Shown one piece after another: positions 8,724 through 17,759 of a DNA stretch of 42,332 bases. The translations under genes and the position numbers were made by a program. The stretch covers positions 1-42,332 of the forward strand of contig JAPKZY010000051.1 in the NCBI GenBank assembly GCA_026393535.1. Direction: 5' to 3'. Source of the stretch: Actinomycetota bacterium. GTDB taxonomy: Bacteria; Actinomycetota; Acidimicrobiia; Acidimicrobiales; Ilumatobacteraceae. Under the pieces are notes generated by a model. That model was given only the letters and a program-made list of their open reading frames with translations, was not told the DNA's origin and searched no databases. Within the stretch, counting starts at the first letter, position 1. Every line of letters starts with the position of its first letter.

Positions 8724-9425
8724 TTACGCCATGTGCCTTTGTGCGATATTTTCTAAAAACCATGCGACCAATTCATCGCATCTCTGTTCGGCATCGACCA
8801 CGCGAGAACTCGTTTCGTGGATCAATTGGTCGGGGGTCATTCCGATAGCCGCCAATTCATCGCCGCCCTGGCCAGTTATCCACAATCGCACAATCGATTC
8901 AGACGCCTCAGGGTGGAATTGAAGGCCAAGGGCCCTCCCGCAGATCATGGCCTGGGGTCCAACGGGTGAATCAGCAAGGGCCGTGGCTCCAGCGGGAACG
9001 CTAAATCGGTCGTAATGCCACTGCATCCAATCACCTCGAGTCAGGCATTCGGGGGCTGAATTGGTCGCCTCAGAGACCGGAAACACTTGGTACCAACCGA
9101 TTTCAGGGGTTTTTGCCCGGGTGATTTCCCCTCCCAGGGTGACCGCCAATTGTTGTGCGCCAAAGCAAATGCCCAGAATTGCGATACCCCGAGACACCGC
9201 ATCTGCCAGCAGGGTTTGCTCGGCCCGCACGGGTTCTGCAACATGATCCCAATACGTGCTCCAATTCGACCCCATGGCAACAACGAGATCACAACCGTCG
9301 AGTGACGGCCAATTCTGATGGTCTTCTCGAAGAAATTCAGTGAATGAGTACCCGCGTCGGCGTAATGCACGTCCAACAAAACCAGGATCAGCATCCTCAC
9401 TATTAGCGATGAGTACAGCGCGCAT
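8724..9425 (-). CDS. Class I glutamine amidotransferase-like protein
   Basis: Stand-alone type 1 glutamine amidotransferase domain, 233 residues. The catalytic triad is visible: nucleophile Cys87 in GICFGAQQLA (the nucleophile elbow) and the His-Glu pair in GLQFHPEAS (about 171-179). Such proteins release ammonia from glutamine or hydrolyse gamma-glutamyl bonds; the short form next to no synthase resembles GMP-synthase-like amidotransferases of unknown substrate. Start ATG 9425 is chosen; GTG 9431 is also in frame. It is divergent from the threonine ammonia-lyase gene with only 20 bases between, and it lies 62 bases upstream of nuoA in the same direction. A role in complex I is not implied by the sequence. 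Confidence 0.85.
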   Translation of the reverse strand: MRAVLIANSEDADPGFVGRALRRRGYSFTEFLREDHQNWPSLDGCDLVVAMGSNWSTYWDHVAEPVRAEQTLLADAVSRGIAILGICFGAQQLAVTLGGEITRAKTPEIGWYQVFPVSEATNSAPECLTRGDWMQWHYDRFSVPAGATALADSPVGPQAMICGRALGLQFHPEASESIVRLWITGQGGDELAAIGMTPDQLIHETSSRVVDAEQRCDELVAWFLENIAQRHMA

Positions 9426-9445
9426 GCCCACTACGGTAGGGGCTG

Positions 9446-10657
9446 ATGACAGCTATACCAATTGATTCTGCCGTCATTGAAGCGGCCCGGCTTGCCGGAA
9501 TAGGGGTTGTCAAGCGCACCCCCATCACTGAGTCGGCCGCATTGTCAGAACGGTACGGCGGAAACGTGGTGTTCAAGGCTGAAAATTTGCAACGCACGGG
9601 GTCTTTCAAAATTCGCGGCGCCATGAGCAAGCTCGCCTCTCTCGGCGACGCATTGAAAAATGGCGTGGTCGCGGGTAGTGCTGGAAACCATGCTCAATCA
9701 ATTGCATTTGCAGCACGACATCACAATGTTCCGTGTGAGATTTTTGTTCCGGCAGGCGCATCATTGTCGAAGATGGAAGCTGTCCGTTCATACGGTGCAA
9801 TTCTCAGCGAAGGTGGAGACACCCTGTCTGACGCTGTCGCTGCAGCGCAACGACATGCAGATGCAACGGGAATGAATTTCTGTCATCCATATGACGACCC
9901 CATCGTTGTTGCGGGACAAGCAACTCTCGGTCTTGAATTGCTAGAAGATATTTCAGATTTATCTCTTGTCATTATTCCACTCGGTGGAGGAGGGTTGACT
10001 GGCGGTGTTGCAATGGCACTGAAAACTTTCAACCCAAAGATTCGAGTCATTGGTGTTCAAGTACGTGCGTGTGCGCCATACGCCGGATCACCTCCCCCCG
10101 ACGGCCCAATCGTCACACTTGCAGACGGAATTGCAGTGAAGATGCCAGGTGCTTTCACACGTCCACTTATTGAACGCTACGTCGATGAGATAGTTGTTGT
10201 TGAAGAAGATCTTGTTGCCGATGCGATGGTCCTCTTGATGGACCGAGGCAAGTTATATGTTGAAGGCGGTGGAGCCGTTGGCGTTTCTGCACTGATGAGC
10301 GGCCAAGTACAACCGGCACAGACTGGCACAACATGTGTTGTTCTATCGGGCGGAAACGTTGATCTTGGCTTAGTTCCTGGACTCATTCGTCGTAACGAAA
10401 CAAAAGCTGGTCGCAGACTCATTTTGTTTGTCCGTATCTCTGACAGACCAGGTGGGCTTGCTCGATTACTTACATTGTTCGCCGAGACTGGCGCCAATCT
10501 GGTTGAAGTAGAACATGTTCGCGAAGGTGTGAGTTTGCATGTTCGCGAAACAGGCGTACAAGCTGTTCTAGAAGTACGCGGCCGTGAACATGCTGATGAA
10601 GTATTGGCTGCAGTGCGCAATGCCGGATACGAGGCAGACGAAGTAGAAGCCGGATGA
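9446..10657 (+). CDS. ilvA: Threonine ammonia-lyase (threonine dehydratase) with C-terminal ACT domain
   Basis: PLP enzyme converting L-threonine to 2-oxobutanoate and ammonia, the first step to isoleucine or of threonine breakdown. 403 residues. Lys55 in TGSFKIRGAM is the Schiff-base lysine; SAGNHAQ (78-84) and the Gly-rich PLP phosphate loop GGGGLTGG (179-186) are present. The last about 75 residues (from RLILFVRISDRPGG) form one ACT-type regulatory domain. The single short ACT domain, as opposed to the two of E. coli IlvA, matches the 400-residue actinobacterial class often called catabolic/biosynthetic threonine deaminase. Start ATG 9446 has GGGG 4 bases upstream. The stop overlaps the next gene as ATGA. 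Confidence 0.93.
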   Translation: MTAIPIDSAVIEAARLAGIGVVKRTPITESAALSERYGGNVVFKAENLQRTGSFKIRGAMSKLASLGDALKNGVVAGSAGNHAQSIAFAARHHNVPCEIFVPAGASLSKMEAVRSYGAILSEGGDTLSDAVAAAQRHADATGMNFCHPYDDPIVVAGQATLGLELLEDISDLSLVIIPLGGGGLTGGVAMALKTFNPKIRVIGVQVRACAPYAGSPPPDGPIVTLADGIAVKMPGAFTRPLIERYVDEIVVVEEDLVADAMVLLMDRGKLYVEGGGAVGVSALMSGQVQPAQTGTTCVVLSGGNVDLGLVPGLIRRNETKAGRRLILFVRISDRPGGLARLLTLFAETGANLVEVEHVREGVSLHVRETGVQAVLEVRGREHADEVLAAVRNAGYEADEVEAG

Positions 10658-11343
10658 GCAAACCGCTGATTGCAATTCCAGGACGCTTGAGTCCTGAAGC
10701 GACAGGACACCGCACTCCGGTTACAAGTTGTGGACAGAACTACATCGATGCCATCCATCGTGCAGGTGGTCTACCAGTCCTTGTTCCACCAACAGACGAC
10801 ATGTCAACTATTGCCGCAACTATTGCTCGCTGCGATGGAATGCTCCTGATTGGTGGCGGAGATGTCAGCCCATCAAAATACGGAGCGACCGAATGGGCAC
10901 GGTTGTTTGGAGTCAATGAACTTGTTGATGACTTTGAAATTGCAGCCCTCCACAGAGCCATAGAATGTGACATCCCAGTTTTAGCCGTCTGTCGCGGACA
11001 ACAAGTTCTGAACGTTGCTCTTGGTGGCACTCTTGTGCAACACCTCAAGACAACTCCTGACCATCGCGACACCATGCACGGTATTCAGGTCGTCACTGGT
11101 TCACGTTTGGCGCAAGCTATGGGAACAACTGATCCACTTATTCATTCACTTCATCATCAAGCGATTGAAAAAGTAGCGCCAGGTCTTGTTGTCGTCGGAA
11201 CACATCAAGACGGCACTATTGAAGCGGTCGAGCACACAGGCTCAACATGGATTGTGGCAGTGCAATGGCACCCAGAAGACACAGCCCGCGAAGATCCGTC
11301 ACAACAGGGTTTGTTTAATACCCTGATTTCTCACGCCAGCTGA
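10654..11343 (+). CDS. Peptidase C26 family hydrolase (gamma-glutamyl-GABA hydrolase-like)
   Basis: Class I glutamine amidotransferase fold enzyme of the PuuD/peptidase C26 group, which cleaves gamma-glutamyl amide bonds. 229 residues. Visible signatures are IAIPGR at the N-terminus, LIGGGDVSPSKYG (65-77), the nucleophile Cys113 in VLAVCRGQQVLNVALGG, HSLHHQAI, and the His-Glu pair in AVQWHPED near 203-210. The start overlaps the ilvA stop (ATGA), so both genes are probably co-translated. The natural substrate cannot be told from sequence: gamma-glutamyl-GABA, or another gamma-glutamylated amine, is the usual one. It ends one base from the convergent nuoN stop and no terminator hairpin is visible between them. 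Confidence 0.9.
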   Translation: MSKPLIAIPGRLSPEATGHRTPVTSCGQNYIDAIHRAGGLPVLVPPTDDMSTIAATIARCDGMLLIGGGDVSPSKYGATEWARLFGVNELVDDFEIAALHRAIECDIPVLAVCRGQQVLNVALGGTLVQHLKTTPDHRDTMHGIQVVTGSRLAQAMGTTDPLIHSLHHQAIEKVAPGLVVVGTHQDGTIEAVEHTGSTWIVAVQWHPEDTAREDPSQQGLFNTLISHAS

Positions 11344-11344
11344 A

Positions 11345-12838
11345 TCAGCGTGGCGCAAAACGCGCAAGACGCGTGGCGTGAAGTAGCAACTCAGGGAAGA
11401 ACCCAACAATCAGAGTTGCAACAACGGCAATTGCAATAACAATGACTACGGCTGGATCGATAGTGATTTCAGAATCCGATTCAGGTTCTTCTAACCACAT
11501 GCTGACTGCTATACGAAGATACAAATACGCACCGATAACTGCTGCAACCATTGCAGCTACTGCAAGAACATATGAGTTCGCTTCGACAGCAGACTTGATG
11601 ACTGCAAATTTTGCAACAAACCCAGCCGTCAGTGGGACTCCTGCTTGAGCGAACAACAAAACAGTAAATGCCAGCGCCAAAGCGGGGCGGCGCTTTGCCA
11701 AACCTTTGAAATCAGAGAGATTCGTATCGCCATCGGTATTGCCCGACATTGCGAGCACAATTGCAAATGAGCCCATCACCAACACGGTGTAGATAGCCAG
11801 GTAGTTCATTGAAGAAGCAACGCCGTCACCGCGCATGTGCCCAGCCGCTTCTAAACCGACCAAAATAAATCCGGCGTGGCTAATAGATGAATAGGCCAAC
11901 ATACGTTTTACGTTTGTCTGGACCACTGCCAAAATCGAACCTGTAAATACGGTGAGGATTGCAAGTGCCCACACCACAGGGCGCCAATCATCAACGCGTT
12001 GTTCAAGACCTACCAACAGCACGCGCATGAGAGCGGCAAACGCTGCAACTTTTCCGGCAGATGCCATAAATGCCGTAACCGGAGTTGGTGCTCCTTCATA
12101 TACGTCAGGAGTCCACACATGGAACGGTGCAGCCGACACCTTGAACCCGAGACCAACCAACAACATGCCGATTCCAACGAGCAACATCGCATCTGCGTTG
12201 ATGAGGGAAATATTTCCGGACAACGCTTCGCCGATACCCGAGATCTTTGTGCTGCCCGTTGACCCGAAGATTAATGCCACTCCGTACAAGAAAAAAGCAG
12301 ATGAGAAACCACCAAGAATGAAGTACTTCAGACCTGATTCCTGGCTCTGCTCGCGATCGCGATTGCTGGCCGCCAACAGATACAAAGACAGACTGAGTGT
12401 TTCGAGTCCGAGGAACAAGACAATCAGATCATTGGCAGACACCATTACTAATGCGCCAATAGCAGCAGTCAATAAAAGGGCATACAACTCTGGGCCATCA
12501 GCATTCATTCGAGCTAAATAGGCCGACATCATCAGGGCCCCGAGAATTACTGCAAGACAGATTGTGATGCTTGCCAGAACAGAGAATCGGTCAATGGCAA
12601 TAGCATCTGCAAAGAATGTCTCGCCCTTGTTGTAATACAAGTTGTTCCACTTCACTGCATTTGCAACGATGGCAACAGTTGTTGAGATACCTGTTACCCA
12701 TGCGTATCCGCGACGTGGCCATGTTGGAACGAGCGAACCGACGATTAGAAGAAAACAAGTACCGGCCAACAATGAAAGTATGGGAATCAGTTCAACCCAA
12801 GGAATTGATGGGCCGTCAAGTGTCGCTGCAATAACCAT
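11345..12838 (-). CDS. nuoN: NADH-quinone oxidoreductase subunit N, 14-subunit complex I; last gene of operon
   Basis: Antiporter-like proton-pumping subunit, about 497 residues with 14 or so helices. Family blocks: LIVLFLGLETLSLSLYLLAA with the conserved membrane Glu, FKVSAAPFHVWTPDVYEGAP and TAFMASAGKVAAFAAL with the channel Lys residues, and QTNVKRMLAYSSISHAGF. Start ATG 12838 overlaps the nuoM stop (TGATG); GTG 12841 is also in frame. It closes the nuoA-N operon and meets the plus-strand hydrolase gene tail to tail. Confidence 0.96.
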   Translation of the reverse strand: MVIAATLDGPSIPWVELIPILSLLAGTCFLLIVGSLVPTWPRRGYAWVTGISTTVAIVANAVKWNNLYYNKGETFFADAIAIDRFSVLASITICLAVILGALMMSAYLARMNADGPELYALLLTAAIGALVMVSANDLIVLFLGLETLSLSLYLLAASNRDREQSQESGLKYFILGGFSSAFFLYGVALIFGSTGSTKISGIGEALSGNISLINADAMLLVGIGMLLVGLGFKVSAAPFHVWTPDVYEGAPTPVTAFMASAGKVAAFAALMRVLLVGLEQRVDDWRPVVWALAILTVFTGSILAVVQTNVKRMLAYSSISHAGFILVGLEAAGHMRGDGVASSMNYLAIYTVLVMGSFAIVLAMSGNTDGDTNLSDFKGLAKRRPALALAFTVLLFAQAGVPLTAGFVAKFAVIKSAVEANSYVLAVAAMVAAVIGAYLYLRIAVSMWLEEPESDSEITIDPAVVIVIAIAVVATLIVGFFPELLLHATRLARFAPR

Positions 12839-14388
12839 CACTCGCCTGCCTTGTCTCCGTGAGGCTCAACCACAATGTTGGGTGTTGTCGGTGCCTTGTA
12901 GTTGCTATGAGACACAACGTGTTCCACCAACTTGTCAACGCTAGGTTCAATTCGCTCAAGCATTGGCTTTGGATACACACCGGTGAATCCGATGAGTCCG
13001 ATAAACACCATAATTAGCGCACCCTCGCGCAAAGTCATCTCAGCGAAACTTGAATTCGCTTCATCAGGCTCACCATGGAATACGCGTTGGTACGCCCACA
13101 ACAAATACAACGCGGCAAGAATGACGCCAGTCGCAGCGACAATGGTCCACCATCGTGCCGACTGGAATGAACCAATCAGAATCAAAAATTCTCCGGCAAA
13201 TCCGTTGAGTCCCGGAACTCCGATAGAACTCAACATCACAATCATGAACGCAGCCGAGAATATCGGAGCCACAGATTGGATGCCGCGCAACTCAGCGATT
13301 TGGCGAGTATGACGACGCTCGTAAATCATGCCGACCATCAAGAACAATGCCCCAGTCGAAATACCATGGTTCACCATTTGCATCACACTGCCCGTGAGAG
13401 ATTGTGAAGTGATGGCGAAAATACCAAGGACAATAAATCCGAGGTGAGCAACAGATGAATACGCAACAAGGCGCTTCAAGTCAGCTTGCATGGTGGCTGC
13501 GATTGCGCCATAAATAATTCCGATTACTGCAAGTGTGAGCAGCACTGGTTTTGCCCACACTGCTGCTGCTGGGAACAGGTACAAACCAAATCGAAGGAAA
13601 CCATACGTTCCCATCTTCAACAACACACCAGCCAAAATGACTGAGCCACCAGTTGGCGCTTGTGTATGTGCATCAGGCAGCCATGTATGCAACGGGAAGA
13701 TGGGCACTTTTACAGCAAAAGCGATGGCAAACGATACGAACAACCAGCGGCCGGTATTGGTAGCAAAACTTGCATGTTCGGCAAGCGTTACTAAGTCGAA
13801 GGTGAGGTATCCAATGTCGTGTCGAGCGATAACGGCGGTGGCAATGATGCCGACCAACATGAATGCCGAGCCGAGCATCGTGTACAAAAAGAACTTTGTG
13901 GCTGCGTAGACCCGCTTGTCGTATCCCCATCCACCAATGAGGAAATACATCGGCACAAGAACAATTTCGAAGAAGATAAAGAACAAGAAGAGATCAAGAC
14001 TGAGGAAACTACCCATCACGCCTGCTTCAAGTAACAACAGCCATGCCAGATAACGCTTGTGATCGTGATGCGGATCAACACCAAGGATTACTAGCGGGAA
14101 AAGTATTCCGGTGAGAACGACAAGGAAAAGAGAAACACCGTCAACTCCAAGATGCCAAGAGATTCCCCATGACGTCACCCAGTCATGTTGAGAAACGTAT
14201 TGGAATCCGGATTCATGAGAATGGAATGAGGCCAACAACCAGATCGACATACCGCCAACACCGACGCTGAAAAGCATCGCGATGAGCTTTACAATCTCAA
14301 GATGCTTGTTGCTGACAATGGTGATGAGAACTGCGCCGAGAATCGGCAGCAAGATAAGCGCCGATAAAATTGGGAAAGAAGCATGCAT
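12838..14388 (-). CDS. nuoM: NADH-quinone oxidoreductase subunit M, 14-subunit complex I
   Basis: Antiporter-like proton-pumping subunit, 516 residues. FFEIVLVPMYFLIGGWG carries the conserved Glu, KVPIFPLHTWLPDAHTQAP and LLKMGTYGFLRFG carry the channel Lys residues, and LSSIGVPGLNGFAGEFLIL is the usual NuoM block. I start it at ATG 14388, where the hydrophobic first helix begins; that ATG forms a TAATG overlap with the stop of the small NuoL-tail frame at 14388-14480, so its translation is probably coupled to that frame. A longer in-frame start upstream (14415) would run inside that frame. Confidence 0.96.
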   Translation of the reverse strand: MHASFPILSALILLPILGAVLITIVSNKHLEIVKLIAMLFSVGVGGMSIWLLASFHSHESGFQYVSQHDWVTSWGISWHLGVDGVSLFLVVLTGILFPLVILGVDPHHDHKRYLAWLLLLEAGVMGSFLSLDLFLFFIFFEIVLVPMYFLIGGWGYDKRVYAATKFFLYTMLGSAFMLVGIIATAVIARHDIGYLTFDLVTLAEHASFATNTGRWLFVSFAIAFAVKVPIFPLHTWLPDAHTQAPTGGSVILAGVLLKMGTYGFLRFGLYLFPAAAVWAKPVLLTLAVIGIIYGAIAATMQADLKRLVAYSSVAHLGFIVLGIFAITSQSLTGSVMQMVNHGISTGALFLMVGMIYERRHTRQIAELRGIQSVAPIFSAAFMIVMLSSIGVPGLNGFAGEFLILIGSFQSARWWTIVAATGVILAALYLLWAYQRVFHGEPDEANSSFAEMTLREGALIMVFIGLIGFTGVYPKPMLERIEPSVDKLVEHVVSHSNYKAPTTPNIVVEPHGDKAGE

Positions 14389-14480
14389 TAGAGAATTCCT
14401 CTCAGAAGGAACCAAGCAAGTAGTACTACTGCACCGAGACCAATAACAAAGGCGTACGAACGTACATGTAGGTTGTGCAT
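14388..14480 (-). CDS. Separated C-terminal membrane helix of NuoL (30 residues)
   Basis: A 30-codon frame, ATG 14480 to TAA 14388, lying in the same frame as nuoL three codons after its TAG stop. The product starts MHNLHVRSYAFVIGLGAV and is one hydrophobic helix with an Arg near each end. VRSYA is the sequence that opens the last transmembrane helix of actinobacterial NuoL proteins (consensus LRRxQTGxVRSYA). Aligned without gaps to the intact NuoL at 1092-3548, the TAG falls on the Leu of LRPVQSGKVNQY. The TAATG junction with nuoM suggests the frame is translated. It could be made by re-initiation at this ATG, or as part of NuoL by stop-codon readthrough; no strong ribosome site precedes the ATG. 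A sequencing error at the TAG is the main alternative. Confidence 0.6.
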   Translation of the reverse strand: MHNLHVRSYAFVIGLGAVVLLAWFLLRGIL

Positions 14481-14486
14481 TTTGCG

Positions 14487-16238
14487 CTAGTGGCCTCTAG
14501 CTGCACGTACTTCGGTAGCTATGCAGTTTACTGCGCCGTCAACGACTTTTTCATCGAATGTAGCAAAGCCAACAAAAGCTGTGATTTTTGGTTCGATGAT
14601 TTTGAACTTGCCTTTTGAGTAGACCGCAATAGAAGCGACAACACCAGACACGGCAATGAGAACTGCGACAACCAATAGCAACCACTTGTTAGCTTCAGCC
14701 CATGAACCAGCAATTGAGGCTTCAGAATGCCCAACGACTGGTTCGAGCCAATGTTCGAGGAACTTGGTGCTGTGTGAGAACGGCAACTGAAGTGCGCCGC
14801 CGAGAATTGATAATCCGGCGAGAACAACAAGCGGAGTCACCATGGTCCATGGACTTTCCTGTGGTGTGTGGTCGCCATGCGCACCATTTTCTTCCGCATG
14901 ATCATGCCAACGTGCTTCACCGAAGAACACCATGATGACCTGACGTGTCATGTAGTACGCGGTGAGAAGTGCAGTCACCACTCCGATAAGCCAGAGAAGT
15001 CGATTGTTTGCGAATGCTGCAAGGAGAATTTCATCCTTCGACCAGAAACCTGCAAATGGTGGGATACCAGCAATAGCCAACCAACCAATGATGAAGGTGA
15101 ACCCGGTGATGGGCATGAGCTTTCGAAGAGCTCCCATCTTGCGCATGTCTTGTTCATGATGCATGCCATGGATAACAGAGCCTGAACCGAGGAACAAAAG
15201 GGCCTTGAAAAATGCGTGGGTCACCATATGGAAAATCGCTGCTACGTAGGCACCGGAACCGATGGCGAGGAACATAAAGCCGAGTTGAGAAACAGTTGAA
15301 TATGCCAAGACTTTTTTGATGTCGGTTTGAGCTACTGCAATAGTCGCTGCAAAGAGCGCGGTGAGAGCGCCGACTGTGGCGATCACATCACCGAGCCATG
15401 GATACGACGCATGAAGGACTGGCGACATACGCGTAAGAAGGAATACTCCAGATGTCACCATGGTGGCCGCATGAATTAGAGCTGAAACCGGAGTTGGGCC
15501 TTCCATCGCGTCGGGCAACCATATATACAACGGCAGTTGTGCGCTCTTTCCGCATGCACCAACAAACAACATCATGGCTATTCCAGTTGCAGTAACTGCG
15601 GCAATCTTGCCGCCCGCAGCAGCAGAGTTAATACCTTCATATGACAATGTTCCGACTGCAGAGAAGGCAAGGAACATTGCGACCATCATTCCCCAGTCGC
15701 CGACTCTGTTAGTCACAAATGCTTTCTTTCCAGCAGTTGCAGCAGAGTCACGCGTATGCCAGAAGGAGATGAGGAAGTACGAGCAGGCACCCACACCTTC
15801 CCAACCAAGGAAGGTAACGAGAAGGTTTTCACCGAGCACAAGCATCAACATGGAAAAAACGAAGAGGTTGAGATACAGGAAGAACTTTGAAAACTTTGGA
15901 TCGCCATGCATGTAGCCGATTGCATACAAGTGAATGAGAGATCCGATTCCCGTAACAAAGAGAGCCATCGTGACGCTCAAAGGGTCTGCCAGGAGAGCCA
16001 TATCAACTTGCAGTGAACCGACAGGCAACCACGAGAACAATGTGACGACATGATGACGTTCTTCTGCAGTACGCGATAAGAGGTCGAGGTAAACGCCAAC
16101 CACTACAACAAACGAAGATGCGGTCATCGCTGTAGCAAGTATTCCGGCACGTGGTTCGCCAAGAACCCGGCCAAACAAGAAAATTAATAAGAAGCCAGCT
16201 AACGGCAGTGCTGGAATAAGCCAGACCAGATTCAACAT
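14487..16238 (-). CDS. nuoL: NADH-quinone oxidoreductase subunit L, 14-subunit complex I, lacking its last helix
   Basis: Antiporter-like pumping subunit, 583 residues. The core is normal: LGWEGVGACSYFLISFWH with the conserved Glu, YIWLPDAMEGPTPVSALIH, QTDIKKVLAYSTVSQLGFMF, and the short polar HDHAEENGAHGDH loop common in NuoL. The C-terminus is unusual in two ways. After the penultimate helix only about 45 residues remain, so the lateral helix is much shorter than the roughly 100 residues in the paralogue at 1092-3548. And an in-frame TAG at 14489-14487 follows FDEKVVDGAVN by 12 codons, leaving the last membrane helix in a separate small frame. Start ATG 16238, five bases after the nuoK stop. 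Confidence 0.95.
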   Translation of the reverse strand: MLNLVWLIPALPLAGFLLIFLFGRVLGEPRAGILATAMTASSFVVVVGVYLDLLSRTAEERHHVVTLFSWLPVGSLQVDMALLADPLSVTMALFVTGIGSLIHLYAIGYMHGDPKFSKFFLYLNLFVFSMLMLVLGENLLVTFLGWEGVGACSYFLISFWHTRDSAATAGKKAFVTNRVGDWGMMVAMFLAFSAVGTLSYEGINSAAAGGKIAAVTATGIAMMLFVGACGKSAQLPLYIWLPDAMEGPTPVSALIHAATMVTSGVFLLTRMSPVLHASYPWLGDVIATVGALTALFAATIAVAQTDIKKVLAYSTVSQLGFMFLAIGSGAYVAAIFHMVTHAFFKALLFLGSGSVIHGMHHEQDMRKMGALRKLMPITGFTFIIGWLAIAGIPPFAGFWSKDEILLAAFANNRLLWLIGVVTALLTAYYMTRQVIMVFFGEARWHDHAEENGAHGDHTPQESPWTMVTPLVVLAGLSILGGALQLPFSHSTKFLEHWLEPVVGHSEASIAGSWAEANKWLLLVVAVLIAVSGVVASIAVYSKGKFKIIEPKITAFVGFATFDEKVVDGAVNCIATEVRAARGH

Positions 16239-16243
16239 GGCAA

Positions 16244-16570
16244 CTACCCCTTCAGTCCGGACATATCGTCGACTGTCAAAGTGGTGCGTCGGCGCATGAT
16301 GGAAACAATGATGCCGAGCCCGACTACTACTTCAGCAGCAGCAACAACGAGAACGAAAAATACGGCGACTTGGCCGTCAATGTTGGCAATTTGGCTCGAC
16401 AAAGCAACGAACGAAAGATTCACGGCATTCAACATCAATTCAATGCACATAAACATAATGAGAGGGTTGCGACGCACCATGACTCCGACGGTGCCGATAC
16501 CAAACAACACTGCGGACAAAACGAGATACCACGTTGACGTGGGCTGTGCGACAGAAAGCATGAAACTCAT
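16244..16570 (-). CDS. nuoK: NADH-quinone oxidoreductase subunit K, 14-subunit complex I
   Basis: Three-helix proton-channel subunit, 108 residues. The essential glutamates are Glu44 in [11 protein letters not shown] and Glu80 in [10 protein letters not shown]. The start ATG 16570 overlaps the nuoJ stop (ATGA); a second ATG nine bases later would give a slightly shorter form with the same helices. The tail [10 protein letters not shown] matches the paralogue's ending at 3553. Confidence 0.97.
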   Translation of the reverse strand: MSFMLSVAQPTSTWYLVLSAVLFGIGTVGVMVRRNPLIMFMCIELMLNAVNLSFVALSSQIANIDGQVAVFFVLVVAAAEVVVGLGIIVSIMRRRTTLTVDDMSGLKG

Positions 16571-17106
16571 TTCCCGGTCCCTACAGACTTGGTTTTACGT
16601 GCCATTACGACTGTGCCAATAACCGCAACCAGCAACAGCACTGACGTAATTTCAAAGGCAAAAACATTGTCACTGAAAATCACCCGCGCCAGTTGGCGGA
16701 TGTTTGCATCAGGAGATTCAAGGGTGGTCTCATTGACGCCTTGGCCAGAGGCTCCGAGCCCTGCCCGAGACGAAACAATTGCAGCGATCACAATGGCACT
16801 GATACCGACTCCGATAATTGCAGCAAGTGGGCGTTGGTTGGTGATTGGTTCGACGCTGAGATCTTCTGCTCTATCAACGCCGAGCAACATAATGACGAAC
16901 AAGAACAAAACCACAATCGCTCCGGCATAGACAATCACTTGTACTGCTGCCAAAAAGTGCGCATCGTGCGCAACAAACATCACAGCAATACCGAACAGAG
17001 TCAGAACAAGACTCATGGCGGCGTGCACGGGGTTAGAGCGAGTAACAACTCCCAAGGCCCCAGCTAGAACCATTGCCGCTGCGATAACAAAAACGAAGAG
17101 TTCCAT
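16567..17106 (-). CDS. nuoJ: NADH-quinone oxidoreductase subunit J, 14-subunit complex I
   Basis: Membrane subunit, 179 residues, five hydrophobic segments. It has [20 protein letters not shown] and the conserved [20 protein letters not shown] (pi-bulge helix), both standard for NuoJ. A 40-residue polar loop around residues 110-140 separates the last helix. The start ATG 17106 overlaps the nuoI stop as TAATG and the end overlaps nuoK as ATGA. Confidence 0.96.
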   Translation of the reverse strand: MELFVFVIAAAMVLAGALGVVTRSNPVHAAMSLVLTLFGIAVMFVAHDAHFLAAVQVIVYAGAIVVLFLFVIMLLGVDRAEDLSVEPITNQRPLAAIIGVGISAIVIAAIVSSRAGLGASGQGVNETTLESPDANIRQLARVIFSDNVFAFEITSVLLLVAVIGTVVMARKTKSVGTGK

Positions 17107-17759
17107 TAGTTTTCCAACTCAGATTCATCACTGATGTCTTGCGTTGGTTCTGCAGGGCGAACTCCGTATCCGAGTTCCCCACCCCATGAAACGACTCCGA
17201 CAAAATCTTCGCTTCCGGCTGACGCAGTCGCGCGCATCCAACCAGATGTGTTCTGGTCTTCGCCTGGGCGCCAGTCTTCCCACGGCAGATGCTGCGGTAT
17301 GCCATGGTTATCGACAAGTAATTCAGACTTTGTATAAATGGCATCTTGGCGATTGGTAAATGAGAACTCAAATAATTTGGTCTCAGTAATTGCTTCTGTT
17401 GGGCATGCCTCGACGCACAAATCGCAATGGATGCACCGCAGATAATTGATTTCGTATATGAAACCGAATCGCTCACCAGGAGACGTTGGATTGTCGGGGT
17501 TATTGTCGGCTCCGCGCACATAAATGCACTTTGCAGGACACACACCAGCGCATAATTCGCAACCGATGCACTTTTCCATTCCGTCTTCGTAACGATTGAG
17601 AACGTGACGGCCATGCATGCGCTCTGGCTTGTCGATCTTTTCGTCTTTAGTGTCGTTGTGTTTACGACGAAATACTCGGCCACCTGAATATTCAGTTGTG
17701 ACCTTGTTACGTGCACCATGCTGACGCATGGTGACGAGAAATCCTCCGAAGTAGCCCAT
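17106..17759 (-). CDS. nuoI: NADH-quinone oxidoreductase subunit I, 14-subunit complex I
   Basis: Iron-sulphur subunit with clusters N6a/N6b, 217 residues. Ligand sets are Cys64/67/70/74 and Cys109/112/115/119, each C-x2-C-x2-C-x3-C-P. The N-terminal membrane-lying segment ([13 protein letters not shown]) and [20 protein letters not shown] are typical of actinobacterial NuoI. A C-terminal tail of about 60 residues, acidic and rich in Ser, Gly and Glu, is longer than in the paralogue at 4367-4858 (163 residues). Start ATG 17759 overlaps the nuoH stop as TAATG. Confidence 0.97.
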   Translation of the reverse strand: MGYFGGFLVTMRQHGARNKVTTEYSGGRVFRRKHNDTKDEKIDKPERMHGRHVLNRYEDGMEKCIGCELCAGVCPAKCIYVRGADNNPDNPTSPGERFGFIYEINYLRCIHCDLCVEACPTEAITETKLFEFSFTNRQDAIYTKSELLVDNHGIPQHLPWEDWRPGEDQNTSGWMRATASAGSEDFVGVVSWGGELGYGVRPAEPTQDISDESELEN

